Shown: piece after piece, positions 1 to 5,305 of the stretch | Layout: each line of letters starts with the position of its first letter | How positions within the stretch are numbered: the first letter of the stretch is position 1 | From: Pseudomonadota bacterium | GTDB lineage: Bacteria > Pseudomonadota > Alphaproteobacteria > Sphingomonadales > Sphingomonadaceae | Direction: 5' to 3' | Assembly: GCA_023427285.1 (NCBI GenBank) | Contig: JAEZBH010000035.1 | Span: forward strand, 1-5,305 | DNA length: 5,305 bases | Program-made: the position numbers and the translations under genes | Notes under the pieces: generated by a model | Database searches by the model: none | What the model saw: the letters and a program-made list of their open reading frames with translations, nothing else | What the model was told of the DNA's origin: nothing

Positions 1-625
1 GAATAACGGTGGAGAGCACGCTGATGCGGGAGAAGATGATAAAGGGTTCCCCGGCCAATTGCGACAGCGCGAGTGACCCGCGCTGCGCAAAAACACTGGC
101 CGTCGGCACGGCAACCACCAGTTCATCCACCTCGGTCACCTGCGTATCCAGCCCGGACATGTCCAGAAGCGGCAGACGCACCAGACCGACATCCAGCTGA
201 TGCGAGCGCAGCTTGCGCGCAATATCGATGCTGGTGCTCTCCTCCAGAACCAGATCAACCTTGGGGTAGCGCCGCCGATACGCCGGAATCAATCGCGGCA
301 GCAGTTCATAGATCGCCGAACCGACAAACCCGACCTGAAGCCGGCCCCTCTCACCCAGCGCCCCTTCTCGGGCTGTCTGCCGGATTTGGGATGCGTGTGC
401 GAGCGTGGCCCGGGCGGATTCAAGTGCGGCCTCTCCCGCAGCGGTCAGCGTCACGCCTCGGGGGCTGCGCACGAACAGGGGAACGCCCAGGTCCTCTTCC
501 AGCTTGCGGATCGCCACCGTCAGCGGCGGCTGTGACATGTTCAGCCTCTCTGCCGCCCGATGAAAGTTCAGGGTTTCCGCAAGCACGGTGAAGTAGTGAA
601 GCTGGCGCAGATCCACGATACACAT
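1..625 (-). CDS. LysR-family transcriptional regulator, partial (C-terminus beyond window)
   Basis: A DNA-binding regulator that probably controls the divergent operon and its own gene. I translated the minus strand from ATG 625 and found 208 residues with no stop before the window edge; about 90-100 residues of a normal ~300-residue LysR protein are missing. Residues 5-65 form the winged helix-turn-helix (DLRQLHYF, then FHRAAERLNMSQPPLTVAIRKLE to the wing LFVRSPRGVTLT). A linker helix follows to about residue 90, and the effector domain starts at GRLQVGFVGSAIYELLP (94-110). The pattern QLDVGLVRLP (143-152) with the early VGS is characteristic of the aromatics-type LysR effector domain (BenM, CatM, CbnR). 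GTG 616 would give the classic start (M)DLRQL and has a weak GCGGA about 8 bases upstream, so it is a real alternative to ATG 625. The family call is firm; the effector is unknown. Confidence 0.93.
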   Translation of the reverse strand, partial: MCIVDLRQLHYFTVLAETLNFHRAAERLNMSQPPLTVAIRKLEEDLGVPLFVRSPRGVTLTAAGEAALESARATLAHASQIRQTAREGALGERGRLQVGFVGSAIYELLPRLIPAYRRRYPKVDLVLEESTSIDIARKLRSHQLDVGLVRLPLLDMSGLDTQVTEVDELVVAVPTASVFAQRGSLALSQLAGEPFIIFSRISVLSTVI

Positions 626-651
626 CCGCTATCGGTTTCGTATTATTTAAT

Positions 652-657
652 ATTATA
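652..657 (-). promoter_or_regulatory. Candidate -10 box for the LysR gene
   Basis: Read on the minus strand this is TATAAT, a perfect sigma-70 -10 hexamer. It lies 26 bases upstream of the ATG at 625, in the only AT-rich stretch of the window (about 640-690). A start of transcription near 645 would leave a short leader of about 20 bases. I see no good -35 hexamer at 16-18 bases spacing (the candidate reads ACTATA), so this is only moderately supported. AT-rich sequence gives such hexamers by chance. Confidence 0.4.
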
Positions 658-674
658 AGACCTCCGCCATTCTG

Positions 675-687
675 TATAGTTCTATAA
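675..687. promoter_or_regulatory. Candidate LysR-type operator (T-N11-A dyad)
   Basis: TATAG-TT-CTATA (675-686) is a perfect 5-bp inverted repeat, and with A687 it fits the T-N11-A form expected of LysR-family sites. It sits between the divergent genes, overlapping the -35 region of the candidate LysR promoter and possible plus-strand -10 boxes (TATAGT 675-680 or TATAAG 683-688). This placement would suit autorepression combined with control of the operon. A second, weaker dyad, TTAT-N8-ATAA, lies at 643-658. LysR proteins usually need two adjacent sites, which this pair could supply. Assignment rests on position and symmetry only. Confidence 0.45.
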
Positions 688-699
688 GCTCCAGAAGAT

Positions 700-766
700 G
701 GGGAAGGCATTGCCATTCCCCACGATGTTTCGTGGCACCGCCCTTATCTCGTGCGGGCCTGCCACG
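700..766 (+). promoter_or_regulatory. Hairpin-rich leader of the operon with competing stems
   Basis: Three inverted repeats lie close together before the likely GTG start at 794. Stem 1 pairs GGGGAAGGC (700-708) with GCC-A-TTCCCC (712-721), with one bulged A and a 3-base loop. Stem 2 pairs CCACGA (720-725) with TCGTGG (730-735) around a 4-base loop. Stem 3 pairs CGTGGCA (731-737) with TGCCACG (760-766), a perfect 7-bp helix with a 22-base loop. Stems 2 and 3 share 731-735 and so exclude each other, while stems 1 and 2 share 720-721. No run of T follows, so none is a simple terminator. It may be a regulatory leader RNA, operator DNA or chance; if translation began at ATG 698 this stretch would be coding. 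Confidence 0.35.
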
Positions 767-778
767 TTCATAAAGACC

Positions 779-784
779 GGGGAG
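779..784 (+). promoter_or_regulatory. Ribosome binding site for GTG 794
   Basis: GGGGAG lies 9 bases before GTG 794 and is a good match to the anti-Shine-Dalgarno sequence. The in-frame ATGs at 698 and 725 have no comparable site: the bases before 698 read CCAGAAG directly against the ATG. This site is the main reason to start the crotonase gene at 794. Confidence 0.65.
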
Positions 785-793
785 TTTTCGCCA

Positions 794-1594
794 GTGGATC
801 CGTTTCTCATTATCGAACGCGATGGCGGTGTCGTCACAGTGACGCTGAACCGCCCGCAAGAGCGCAACGCAATTTCCGATGCCGCCCGGGTCGATGAGAT
901 CGAGGCCTTCTGCCGGGAGGCCGCCGCCGACACCACCATCCGCGCCATTGTTCTGACCGGCGCTGGCACCGCGTTTTCGGCGGGCGGCAACGTCAAGCAC
1001 ATGCGCGACAAGGAGCAGTCGTTCGCGGGCTCGCCCTATGAAATCCGCAACAATTACCGTCGTGGCATCCAGCGCATTCCGCTGGCGCTTTATGAGCTGG
1101 AAGTGCCGGTGGTTGCCGCCGTCAATGGCCCGGCCATTGGCGCGGGTCTGGATCTGGCCTGCATGTGCGATATCCGCATTGCCTCTGAAAATGCCATCTT
1201 TGCGGAAAGCTTCGTCAAACTCGGCATCGTGCCGGGCGACGGCGGCGCATGGCTGCTGCCGCGCGTAATCGGCATGGCCAAGGCATCGCTCATGACCCTG
1301 ACCGGCGACACCATCGATGCGGCAACGGCCCTTGCCTACGGCCTCGTGACGGAGGTTGTTCCCGCTGAACAGCTGCTGCCGCGCGCTCAGGACATTGCCC
1401 ATCGTATCGCCGCCAATCCGGGCCATGCCACGCGGCTGGCCAAACGCCTGCTGCGCGAAGGGCAGGACATGAAGCTGGCCCCGCTGCTGGAATTGTCCGC
1501 CGCCTATCAGGCGCTCGCCCACCACACCCGCGACCACGACGAGGCCGTTGCTGCTTTCCTTGAGAAGCGCGCGCCGAACTTCACCGGTCAGTAA
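794..1594 (+). CDS. Enoyl-CoA hydratase/isomerase (crotonase) family protein
   Basis: A cytoplasmic crotonase-fold enzyme acting on an acyl-CoA thioester. From GTG 794 it has 266 residues, the usual length; ATG 698 would add 32 residues (MGKALPFPTMFRG...) that look unlike a crotonase N-terminus. Family marks in order: VVTVTLNRPQERNAIS (13-28), first oxyanion segment AFSAGGNV (60-67), second oxyanion segment NGPAIGAGLDLA (111-122), PGDGGAWLLPRVIG (147-160), and the C-terminal DHDEAVAAFLEKRAPNF. Compared with rat enoyl-CoA hydratase, the Glu144 position is Asp120 and the Glu164 position is Phe140 (in FAESFVKLG). A normal two-glutamate hydratase is therefore doubtful; the segment looks more like PaaG-type or other non-hydratase crotonases. 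It is the first gene of the operon, 18 bases before the CoA-transferase gene, which may supply its CoA substrate. The fold is certain; the reaction is not. Confidence 0.92.
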   Translation: MDPFLIIERDGGVVTVTLNRPQERNAISDAARVDEIEAFCREAAADTTIRAIVLTGAGTAFSAGGNVKHMRDKEQSFAGSPYEIRNNYRRGIQRIPLALYELEVPVVAAVNGPAIGAGLDLACMCDIRIASENAIFAESFVKLGIVPGDGGAWLLPRVIGMAKASLMTLTGDTIDAATALAYGLVTEVVPAEQLLPRAQDIAHRIAANPGHATRLAKRLLREGQDMKLAPLLELSAAYQALAHHTRDHDEAVAAFLEKRAPNFTGQ

Positions 1595-1612
1595 GCACAA
1601 CAGGACGACGTC

Positions 1613-2851
1613 ATGGCAGAGCACCCAACCGGACCGCTGGCGGGGATCAAGGTTCTTGATCTCTCCCGCGTGTTGGCTGGCCCATGGAGCACCCAGATCT
1701 TTGGCGATCTGGGGGCAGAGGTGTACAAAATCGAGCAGCCCGGACAGGGAGACGACACCCGCCGCTGGGGTCCTCCCTTCCTTCAGGATGGCTCGCGCGA
1801 TTCCGCCTATTATCTGTGCGCCAACAGAAACAAGTATTCCCTTGCGATCAACATTGCAGACCCCGAAGGCGCGGAGCTGATCCGCTCGCTTGCGCGCGAA
1901 TGCGATATCGTTGTTGAGAACTTCCGGGTCGGCGGCCTTGCCAAATATGGGCTGGATTATGCCAGCCTGCGCGAGATCAACCCGCGCCTCATCTACTGTT
2001 CTGTCACCGGGTTCGGCCAGACCGGCCCCTACAAGGACCGGGGCGGGTATGACTTTCTGATTCAGGGCATGAGCGGGCTGATGAGCGTAACCGGCCGCCC
2101 TGACAGCGAGCCGGGCGGCGGCCCGATCAAAGTTGGCATTCCGATCAGCGATCTGGTGACGGGGCTCTATGCCGCCATCTCCGTTCTCGCGGCGCTCCGG
2201 CATCGCGACAGCACCGGCGTTGGCCAGCATATCGACTGCTCGCTGCTCGACACCAACGTCTCGCTTCTGGTCAATCAGGCATCCAACTACCTGAACGGCG
2301 GCAAGATCCCGACCCGCCTTGGCAACGAGCACCCCAATACCGTGCCCTATCAGGATTTTGCCTGCTCGGACGGCAACGTGCTGGTGGCGCTGGGGAACGA
2401 TCGCCAGTTCCGCGATTTCTGCGCCCTGATCGGCCTTCCCGAACTTGGCACCGACCCGCGCTTTGTGGACAATGCGGCCCGCAACGCCAACCGGAAGGCG
2501 CTTCAGGCGGAAATGCGCCCGGCCATTGCGCGCTGGACGTCCGCTGATCTGATTGCCGCCATGGAGAAGGCCAAGCTGCCGGGCGGCAAGGTCAACGAAA
2601 TTCCCGAAATTCTGGCCGATCCGCACATTGAAGCGCGCGAGGTCGTCCAAACCATGACCCGGTCTGACGGCACGCCCGTCAAGGTTCTGGGTTATCCGGC
2701 CAAGTTTTCGGAAACGCCGGCGGATTACCGGCGGGCCCCACCGCGTTCCGGTGAAGATACGGCCGTGATTTTGCGTGAGCGTCTTGGATTGGCTGACGAC
2801 ACGATTGCCCAACTCAAGGCGCAAGGTGTCATTGCGGAGAGTTTGACATGA
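1613..2851 (+). CDS. Class III CoA-transferase, CaiB/BaiF family
   Basis: Moves CoA from a donor thioester (often succinyl-CoA) to a free carboxylic acid through an enzyme-bound aspartyl intermediate. It is 412 residues, the normal length. The N-terminus LAGIKVLDLSRVLAGPW (9-25) is typical, followed by FGDLGAEVYKIEQPGQGDD (30-48), NRNKYSLAIN (71-80), VENFRVGGLAKYGLDY (101-116), YCSVTGFGQTGPY (128-140) and GGYDFLIQGMSGLMSVTG (144-161). Asp180 in VGIPISDLVTGLYA is the expected catalytic aspartate. The middle part (NYLNGG, RLGNEHPNTVPYQDFACSDG) recalls human SUGCT, which uses glutarate and other dicarboxylates. This resemblance is from memory and does not fix the substrate. AGGA (1602-1605) precedes the ATG by 7 bases. 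The stop overlaps the next start as ATGA, which suggests translational coupling with the aldehyde dehydrogenase. Confidence 0.95.
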   Translation: MAEHPTGPLAGIKVLDLSRVLAGPWSTQIFGDLGAEVYKIEQPGQGDDTRRWGPPFLQDGSRDSAYYLCANRNKYSLAINIADPEGAELIRSLARECDIVVENFRVGGLAKYGLDYASLREINPRLIYCSVTGFGQTGPYKDRGGYDFLIQGMSGLMSVTGRPDSEPGGGPIKVGIPISDLVTGLYAAISVLAALRHRDSTGVGQHIDCSLLDTNVSLLVNQASNYLNGGKIPTRLGNEHPNTVPYQDFACSDGNVLVALGNDRQFRDFCALIGLPELGTDPRFVDNAARNANRKALQAEMRPAIARWTSADLIAAMEKAKLPGGKVNEIPEILADPHIEAREVVQTMTRSDGTPVKVLGYPAKFSETPADYRRAPPRSGEDTAVILRERLGLADDTIAQLKAQGVIAESLT

Positions 2852-4284
2852 CAGGTCGCAACTATATTGACGGCCAATGGCGCGATACCGGCAACTACAG
2901 CGAGACGATCAACCCGTCCGATCTGAACGAAGTTGTCGGGCGCTATGCAGGGTCCACGCCCGATCTGGCCGAGGAAGCGCTCGATGCCGCCCGACGCGCC
3001 CTGCCCGGCTGGCGCAGCTTCAACCCGCAGGCGCGCGCTGACCTGCTGCGCAAGGCGGGCGATGCCATACAGGCGCAAGCCCAGACCATCGGCACTCTCC
3101 TGTCACGGGAAGAAGGCAAGACGCTGGCCGAAGGCGTTGGCGAGGCCGTGCGCGCCGCACAGGTGTTCCATTACTATGCCGGCGAAGTGCTGCGTCATCC
3201 CGGCCAGTGGTACCCGTCGTTGCGGGACGGCCTCAATGTGGTGGTCAGCTATGAGCCCGTCGGCGTCGTATCAGCCATCACGCCGTGGAACTTCCCCATT
3301 GCCATTCCCGCATGGAAAACCGCCGCAGCACTGGCTTTTGGCAACACTATGGTGCTGAAGCCCTCGGAATTCACGCCGGGCTGCGCCATCCTGCTCACCG
3401 AAATTCTGGAGCAGGTCGGTCTGCCCAAGGGCGTCTTCAATCTCGTCATGGGCGATGGTCGCGCTCTGGGCTCAACGCTCATTTCCGGAGCGGATGCCGT
3501 CTCCTTTACCGGCGCAACCCCGACCGGCCGCAAGATCGTTGAACTTGCCGCCCCGACCATGACCAAGGTTCAGCTTGAGCTGGGGGGCAAGAACCCGTTT
3601 GTCGTGCTGGACGATGCTGATCTGGATGTTGCCGTCAGCGCGGCGGCCCAGGGCACCTGGGGACAGACCGGGCAACGCTGCACCGGCTCGGAGCGGATCA
3701 TCGTCACCCGCCGCATCTATGACGCCTTCGTCGAGCGTCTGGTGAAGGAAGTGTCGAGCCTGCGTGTCGGCCACGCGCTGGATGCAGACACGCAAATCGG
3801 CCCCGTGGCCAACCAGCCTCAGTTCAACAAGAATCTGGAGGCCATTGCGGCGGCCAAGGCCGAAGGCGCGGAACTCGCCTTTGGCGGCACGCCGGTTGAG
3901 GGACGCACGCCGGGCCTTTATCTCGCACCGGCCCTGTTCCTGAACACGACCAACAGCATGACCCTGAACCGGGAAGAGGTCTTCGGCCCCGTTGCCGGGG
4001 TGATCAAGGTGGAGGATCTGGACGAGGCGATTGCAGTTGCCAACGACTGCGAACTGGCGCTCTCCTCCGGCATCGCCACCACCAACCTGACCCATGCCGA
4101 GCGGTTCCGGAGAGCTTCCAAGGCCGGACTGGTTGTAGTCAACGCGCCCACCGCCGGTGTGGATTATCACGTGCCGTTCGGCGGGCGTCCGCCCTCAGGC
4201 TATGGCGGCCGCGAACAGGGTCAGGGCGCAGCCGAATTTTTCACGGAAATGAAGACCAGCTACATCAACCACGGCGTCATCTAA
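2848..4284 (+). CDS. NAD(P)-dependent aldehyde dehydrogenase, 2-oxoglutarate-semialdehyde/YcbD-like
   Basis: Oxidises an aldehyde to the free acid in the cytoplasm. It is 478 residues, full length. All core residues are present: Asn148 in TPWNFP, Lys171 in KPSE, the NAD loop FTGATPTG (220-227), general base Glu244 in LELGGKNP, catalytic Cys278 in GQRCTGSER, and Glu377 in REEVFGP. Having Glu244 with Cys278 argues for a hydrolytic dehydrogenase and against a CoA-acylating one such as MmsA. Several stretches resemble Bacillus YcbD (GucD) 2-oxoglutarate semialdehyde dehydrogenase: HYYAGEVLR, ITPWNFPIAIPAWK, VNAPTAGVDYHVPFGG and the tail REQGQGAAEFFTEMKT. Members of this group act on short semialdehydes of dicarboxylic acids; the true substrate here is unknown. 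GGAGA (2836-2840) lies 7 bases before the ATG, within the preceding gene. The next gene, an alcohol-forming or alcohol-oxidising dehydrogenase, probably shares the aldehyde as substrate or product. Confidence 0.95.
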   Translation: MTGRNYIDGQWRDTGNYSETINPSDLNEVVGRYAGSTPDLAEEALDAARRALPGWRSFNPQARADLLRKAGDAIQAQAQTIGTLLSREEGKTLAEGVGEAVRAAQVFHYYAGEVLRHPGQWYPSLRDGLNVVVSYEPVGVVSAITPWNFPIAIPAWKTAAALAFGNTMVLKPSEFTPGCAILLTEILEQVGLPKGVFNLVMGDGRALGSTLISGADAVSFTGATPTGRKIVELAAPTMTKVQLELGGKNPFVVLDDADLDVAVSAAAQGTWGQTGQRCTGSERIIVTRRIYDAFVERLVKEVSSLRVGHALDADTQIGPVANQPQFNKNLEAIAAAKAEGAELAFGGTPVEGRTPGLYLAPALFLNTTNSMTLNREEVFGPVAGVIKVEDLDEAIAVANDCELALSSGIATTNLTHAERFRRASKAGLVVVNAPTAGVDYHVPFGGRPPSGYGGREQGQGAAEFFTEMKTSYINHGVI

Positions 4285-4303
4285 GCCAAGGTTTAAGCGA
4301 ATT

Positions 4304-4313
4304 AGGGGGAGGA
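4304..4313 (+). promoter_or_regulatory. Strong ribosome binding site of the last gene
   Basis: AGGGGGAGGA contains GGAGG (4308-4312) 9 bases before ATG 4322. It is the strongest such site in the window and confirms the start. It lies in a 37-base gap that shows no promoter or terminator, which supports cotranscription with the genes upstream. Confidence 0.7.
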
Positions 4314-4321
4314 CGTACCGC

Positions 4322-5221
4322 ATGGGTACGAAAGTTGGTTTTATCGGCCTCGGGGCAATGGGCCTGCCGATGGCATCCAATCTTCAGCGCAAGGGCTTTG
4401 AGCTGGTCGCCTACGATGTCGACTCTGCGAAAATTGACGCGCTGGTCGCACTGGGCGCCACCCGCGCCAACAGCGTGGCAGAGGCAAGCCGGGGCGTCGA
4501 AGTGGTCGTCACGATGCTGCCGGCAACGCCGCACGTGGAAGCGGTTGTGCTGGGTGCGGATGGCGTTCTGGCCAACATCGACCCGTCCGCCGTCTTGATG
4601 GACATGTCCACCATCGATGCAAACGGCACGGACCGGATTGCCCGTGCGTGCGCGGACAAGGGCATCGGCTTTGCGGATTGCCCGGTTGGTCGCCTCGTCA
4701 TGCACGCAGAGCGCGGTGAATCCCTGTTCATGGTTGGCGCGCATGACGACGTGTTCGCGCGCATCGAGCCGCTGCTGAACGCCATGGGCACGGCCATCCA
4801 CCGCTGTGGCGCGCCGGGCATGGGCTCGCGCATGAAGCTCATCAACAATTTCCTGCTGCTCACCGTTGCACAGGTGTGCGCGGAATCCCTGGCACTCGGC
4901 ACCAAGCTGGGGCTGGATGTTGAGACGATGCGCGACGTGACCGCGGCAACGACCGCGCAGAACGGCCAGTTGCACACGCTGATGGTCAACAAGGTCTTGA
5001 AGGGCGACGTCAAGCCGGGCTTCACCATCGATCTGGCGTTCAAGGACATGACGCTGGCCATGACGGCCGCCGCCGAGCAGCGGATCGGCCTGCCGGTCGG
5101 CGCCGCCGCCCATGCCGTTTATGGCGGCGCTCGCGCCACGGACTATGCGAGCAAGGATTACTCCTCCCTACTCGATTACGCCTGCGAGCGGGCTGGCGTT
5201 ACCCCGCCGCGCCTGTCCTGA
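4322..5221 (+). CDS. Beta-hydroxyacid dehydrogenase (3-hydroxyisobutyrate dehydrogenase family), YihU-like
   Basis: An NAD(P)-dependent enzyme that interconverts a small hydroxy acid and its semialdehyde. It has 299 residues, normal for the family. The Rossmann motif is FIGLGAMGLPMASN (7-20), followed by TMLPATPHVEAVVLG (64-78) and DMSTID (94-99). The substrate motif reads DCPVGR (119-124) where most members have D-A-P-V-S-G-G. Lys172 in GMGSRMKLINN is the catalytic lysine, with Asn176 four residues on. The C-terminal helical domain ends in FTIDLAFKDMTLAM, LPVGAAAHAVYGGARA and DYSSLLDY. The Gly-Arg pair and much of the rest recall E. coli sulfolactaldehyde reductase YihU, where the corresponding arginine contacts the sulfonate. 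That suggests a substrate with a negatively charged end; sulfonate, carboxylate and other anions all remain possible. Last gene of the operon, followed by a terminator. Confidence 0.93.
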   Translation: MGTKVGFIGLGAMGLPMASNLQRKGFELVAYDVDSAKIDALVALGATRANSVAEASRGVEVVVTMLPATPHVEAVVLGADGVLANIDPSAVLMDMSTIDANGTDRIARACADKGIGFADCPVGRLVMHAERGESLFMVGAHDDVFARIEPLLNAMGTAIHRCGAPGMGSRMKLINNFLLLTVAQVCAESLALGTKLGLDVETMRDVTAATTAQNGQLHTLMVNKVLKGDVKPGFTIDLAFKDMTLAMTAAAEQRIGLPVGAAAHAVYGGARATDYASKDYSSLLDYACERAGVTPPRLS

Positions 5222-5259
5222 CCTAATGGCCTGACGCCTTCCTATCATCACTGAAACCG

Positions 5260-5301
5260 AATTGGCCGGCGCGCACCCCGCGCCGCCGGCCAATTTATTT
5301 T
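5260..5301 (+). terminator. Rho-independent terminator of the operon
   Basis: A perfect 11-bp stem AATTGGCCGGC (5260-5270) with GCCGGCCAATT (5285-5295) is extended inside by GCGC (5271-5274) with GCGC (5280-5283), leaving one bulged C and the loop ACCCC. The U-rich tail TTTATTTT (5294-5301) overlaps the base of the stem. It starts 38 bases after the stop of the last gene. On the minus strand the stem is followed by CGGTTTCAG, which is less U-rich, so it acts mainly on plus-strand transcripts. Confidence 0.88.
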
Positions 5302-5305
5302 GGCG

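Noticed and set aside
52..60. CCGGCCAATT near the left edge matches the right arm of the terminator at 5286-5295
   Set aside because: The left copy is inside the LysR coding sequence (encoding QLAG) and the match is only 10 bases, so a mobile-element or attachment-site repeat is not supported.
73..591. A 172-codon plus-strand frame opposite the LysR gene
   Set aside because: The minus strand here reads as an uninterrupted, textbook LysR protein; the plus-strand translation is rich in Pro, Ser, Ala and Arg and has no domain.
700..735. The leader hairpins as a Rho-independent terminator or attenuator
   Set aside because: No run of T follows any of the stems, so intrinsic termination is not supported; a non-terminator leader structure remains possible.
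653..2824. A 723-codon open frame on the minus strand across the crotonase and CoA-transferase genes
   Set aside because: It lies antisense to two genes with clear family motifs. Its translation is low-complexity, rich in Gly, Arg and Ala with no recognisable domain, as expected for an antisense frame in GC-rich DNA.
2848..4284. Reading the aldehyde dehydrogenase as MmsA, making the locus a valine-degradation operon with the 3-hydroxyisobutyrate dehydrogenase homologue
   Set aside because: The protein has the general base Glu244 and the YcbD-like C-terminus, while CoA-acylating MmsA enzymes have different residues around the active site. The last gene also lacks the usual S-G-G substrate motif.
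4277..5113. A 278-codon minus-strand frame opposite the beta-hydroxyacid dehydrogenase gene
   Set aside because: The sense strand encodes a full-length enzyme with an intact Rossmann motif and catalytic lysine. The antisense product is rich in His, Arg and Ala and matches nothing I recognise.

Overview
The window is a compact, GC-rich piece of a proteobacterial chromosome or large plasmid. Gene style, codon use, strong GGAGG-type ribosome binding sites and the mix of protein families fit an alphaproteobacterium best, with a betaproteobacterium as the alternative. The species cannot be read from the sequence. I see no insertion sequence, tRNA, rRNA, CRISPR array or phage gene.

Layout: bases 1-625 hold the N-terminal 208 residues of a LysR-family regulator on the minus strand, cut by the window edge. 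An AT-rich divergent promoter region and a hairpin-rich leader follow (626-793). Four plus-strand genes then run head to tail: a crotonase-fold acyl-CoA enzyme (794-1594), a class III CaiB/BaiF CoA-transferase (1613-2851), an NAD(P)-dependent aldehyde dehydrogenase of the 2-oxoglutarate-semialdehyde/YcbD-like group (2848-4284), and a beta-hydroxyacid dehydrogenase resembling sulfolactaldehyde reductase YihU (4322-5221). Gaps are 18 bp, a 4-bp ATGA overlap and 37 bp. A strong Rho-independent terminator at 5260-5301 closes the unit, so this looks like one operon controlled by the divergent LysR protein.

How the genes may work together (inference): the fourth enzyme could oxidise a terminal alcohol of a small anionic hydroxy acid to a semialdehyde. 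The aldehyde dehydrogenase could convert that to an acid, often a dicarboxylate in its family. The CoA-transferase could make the CoA thioester, and the crotonase would act on the thioester. No acyl-CoA dehydrogenase, thiolase or transporter is visible, so the route is incomplete here and its substrate is unknown. The most interesting points are the Gly-Arg substrate motif in the last enzyme, the replaced second catalytic glutamate in the crotonase, the unfamiliar four-enzyme combination, and the mutually exclusive hairpins in the operon leader.
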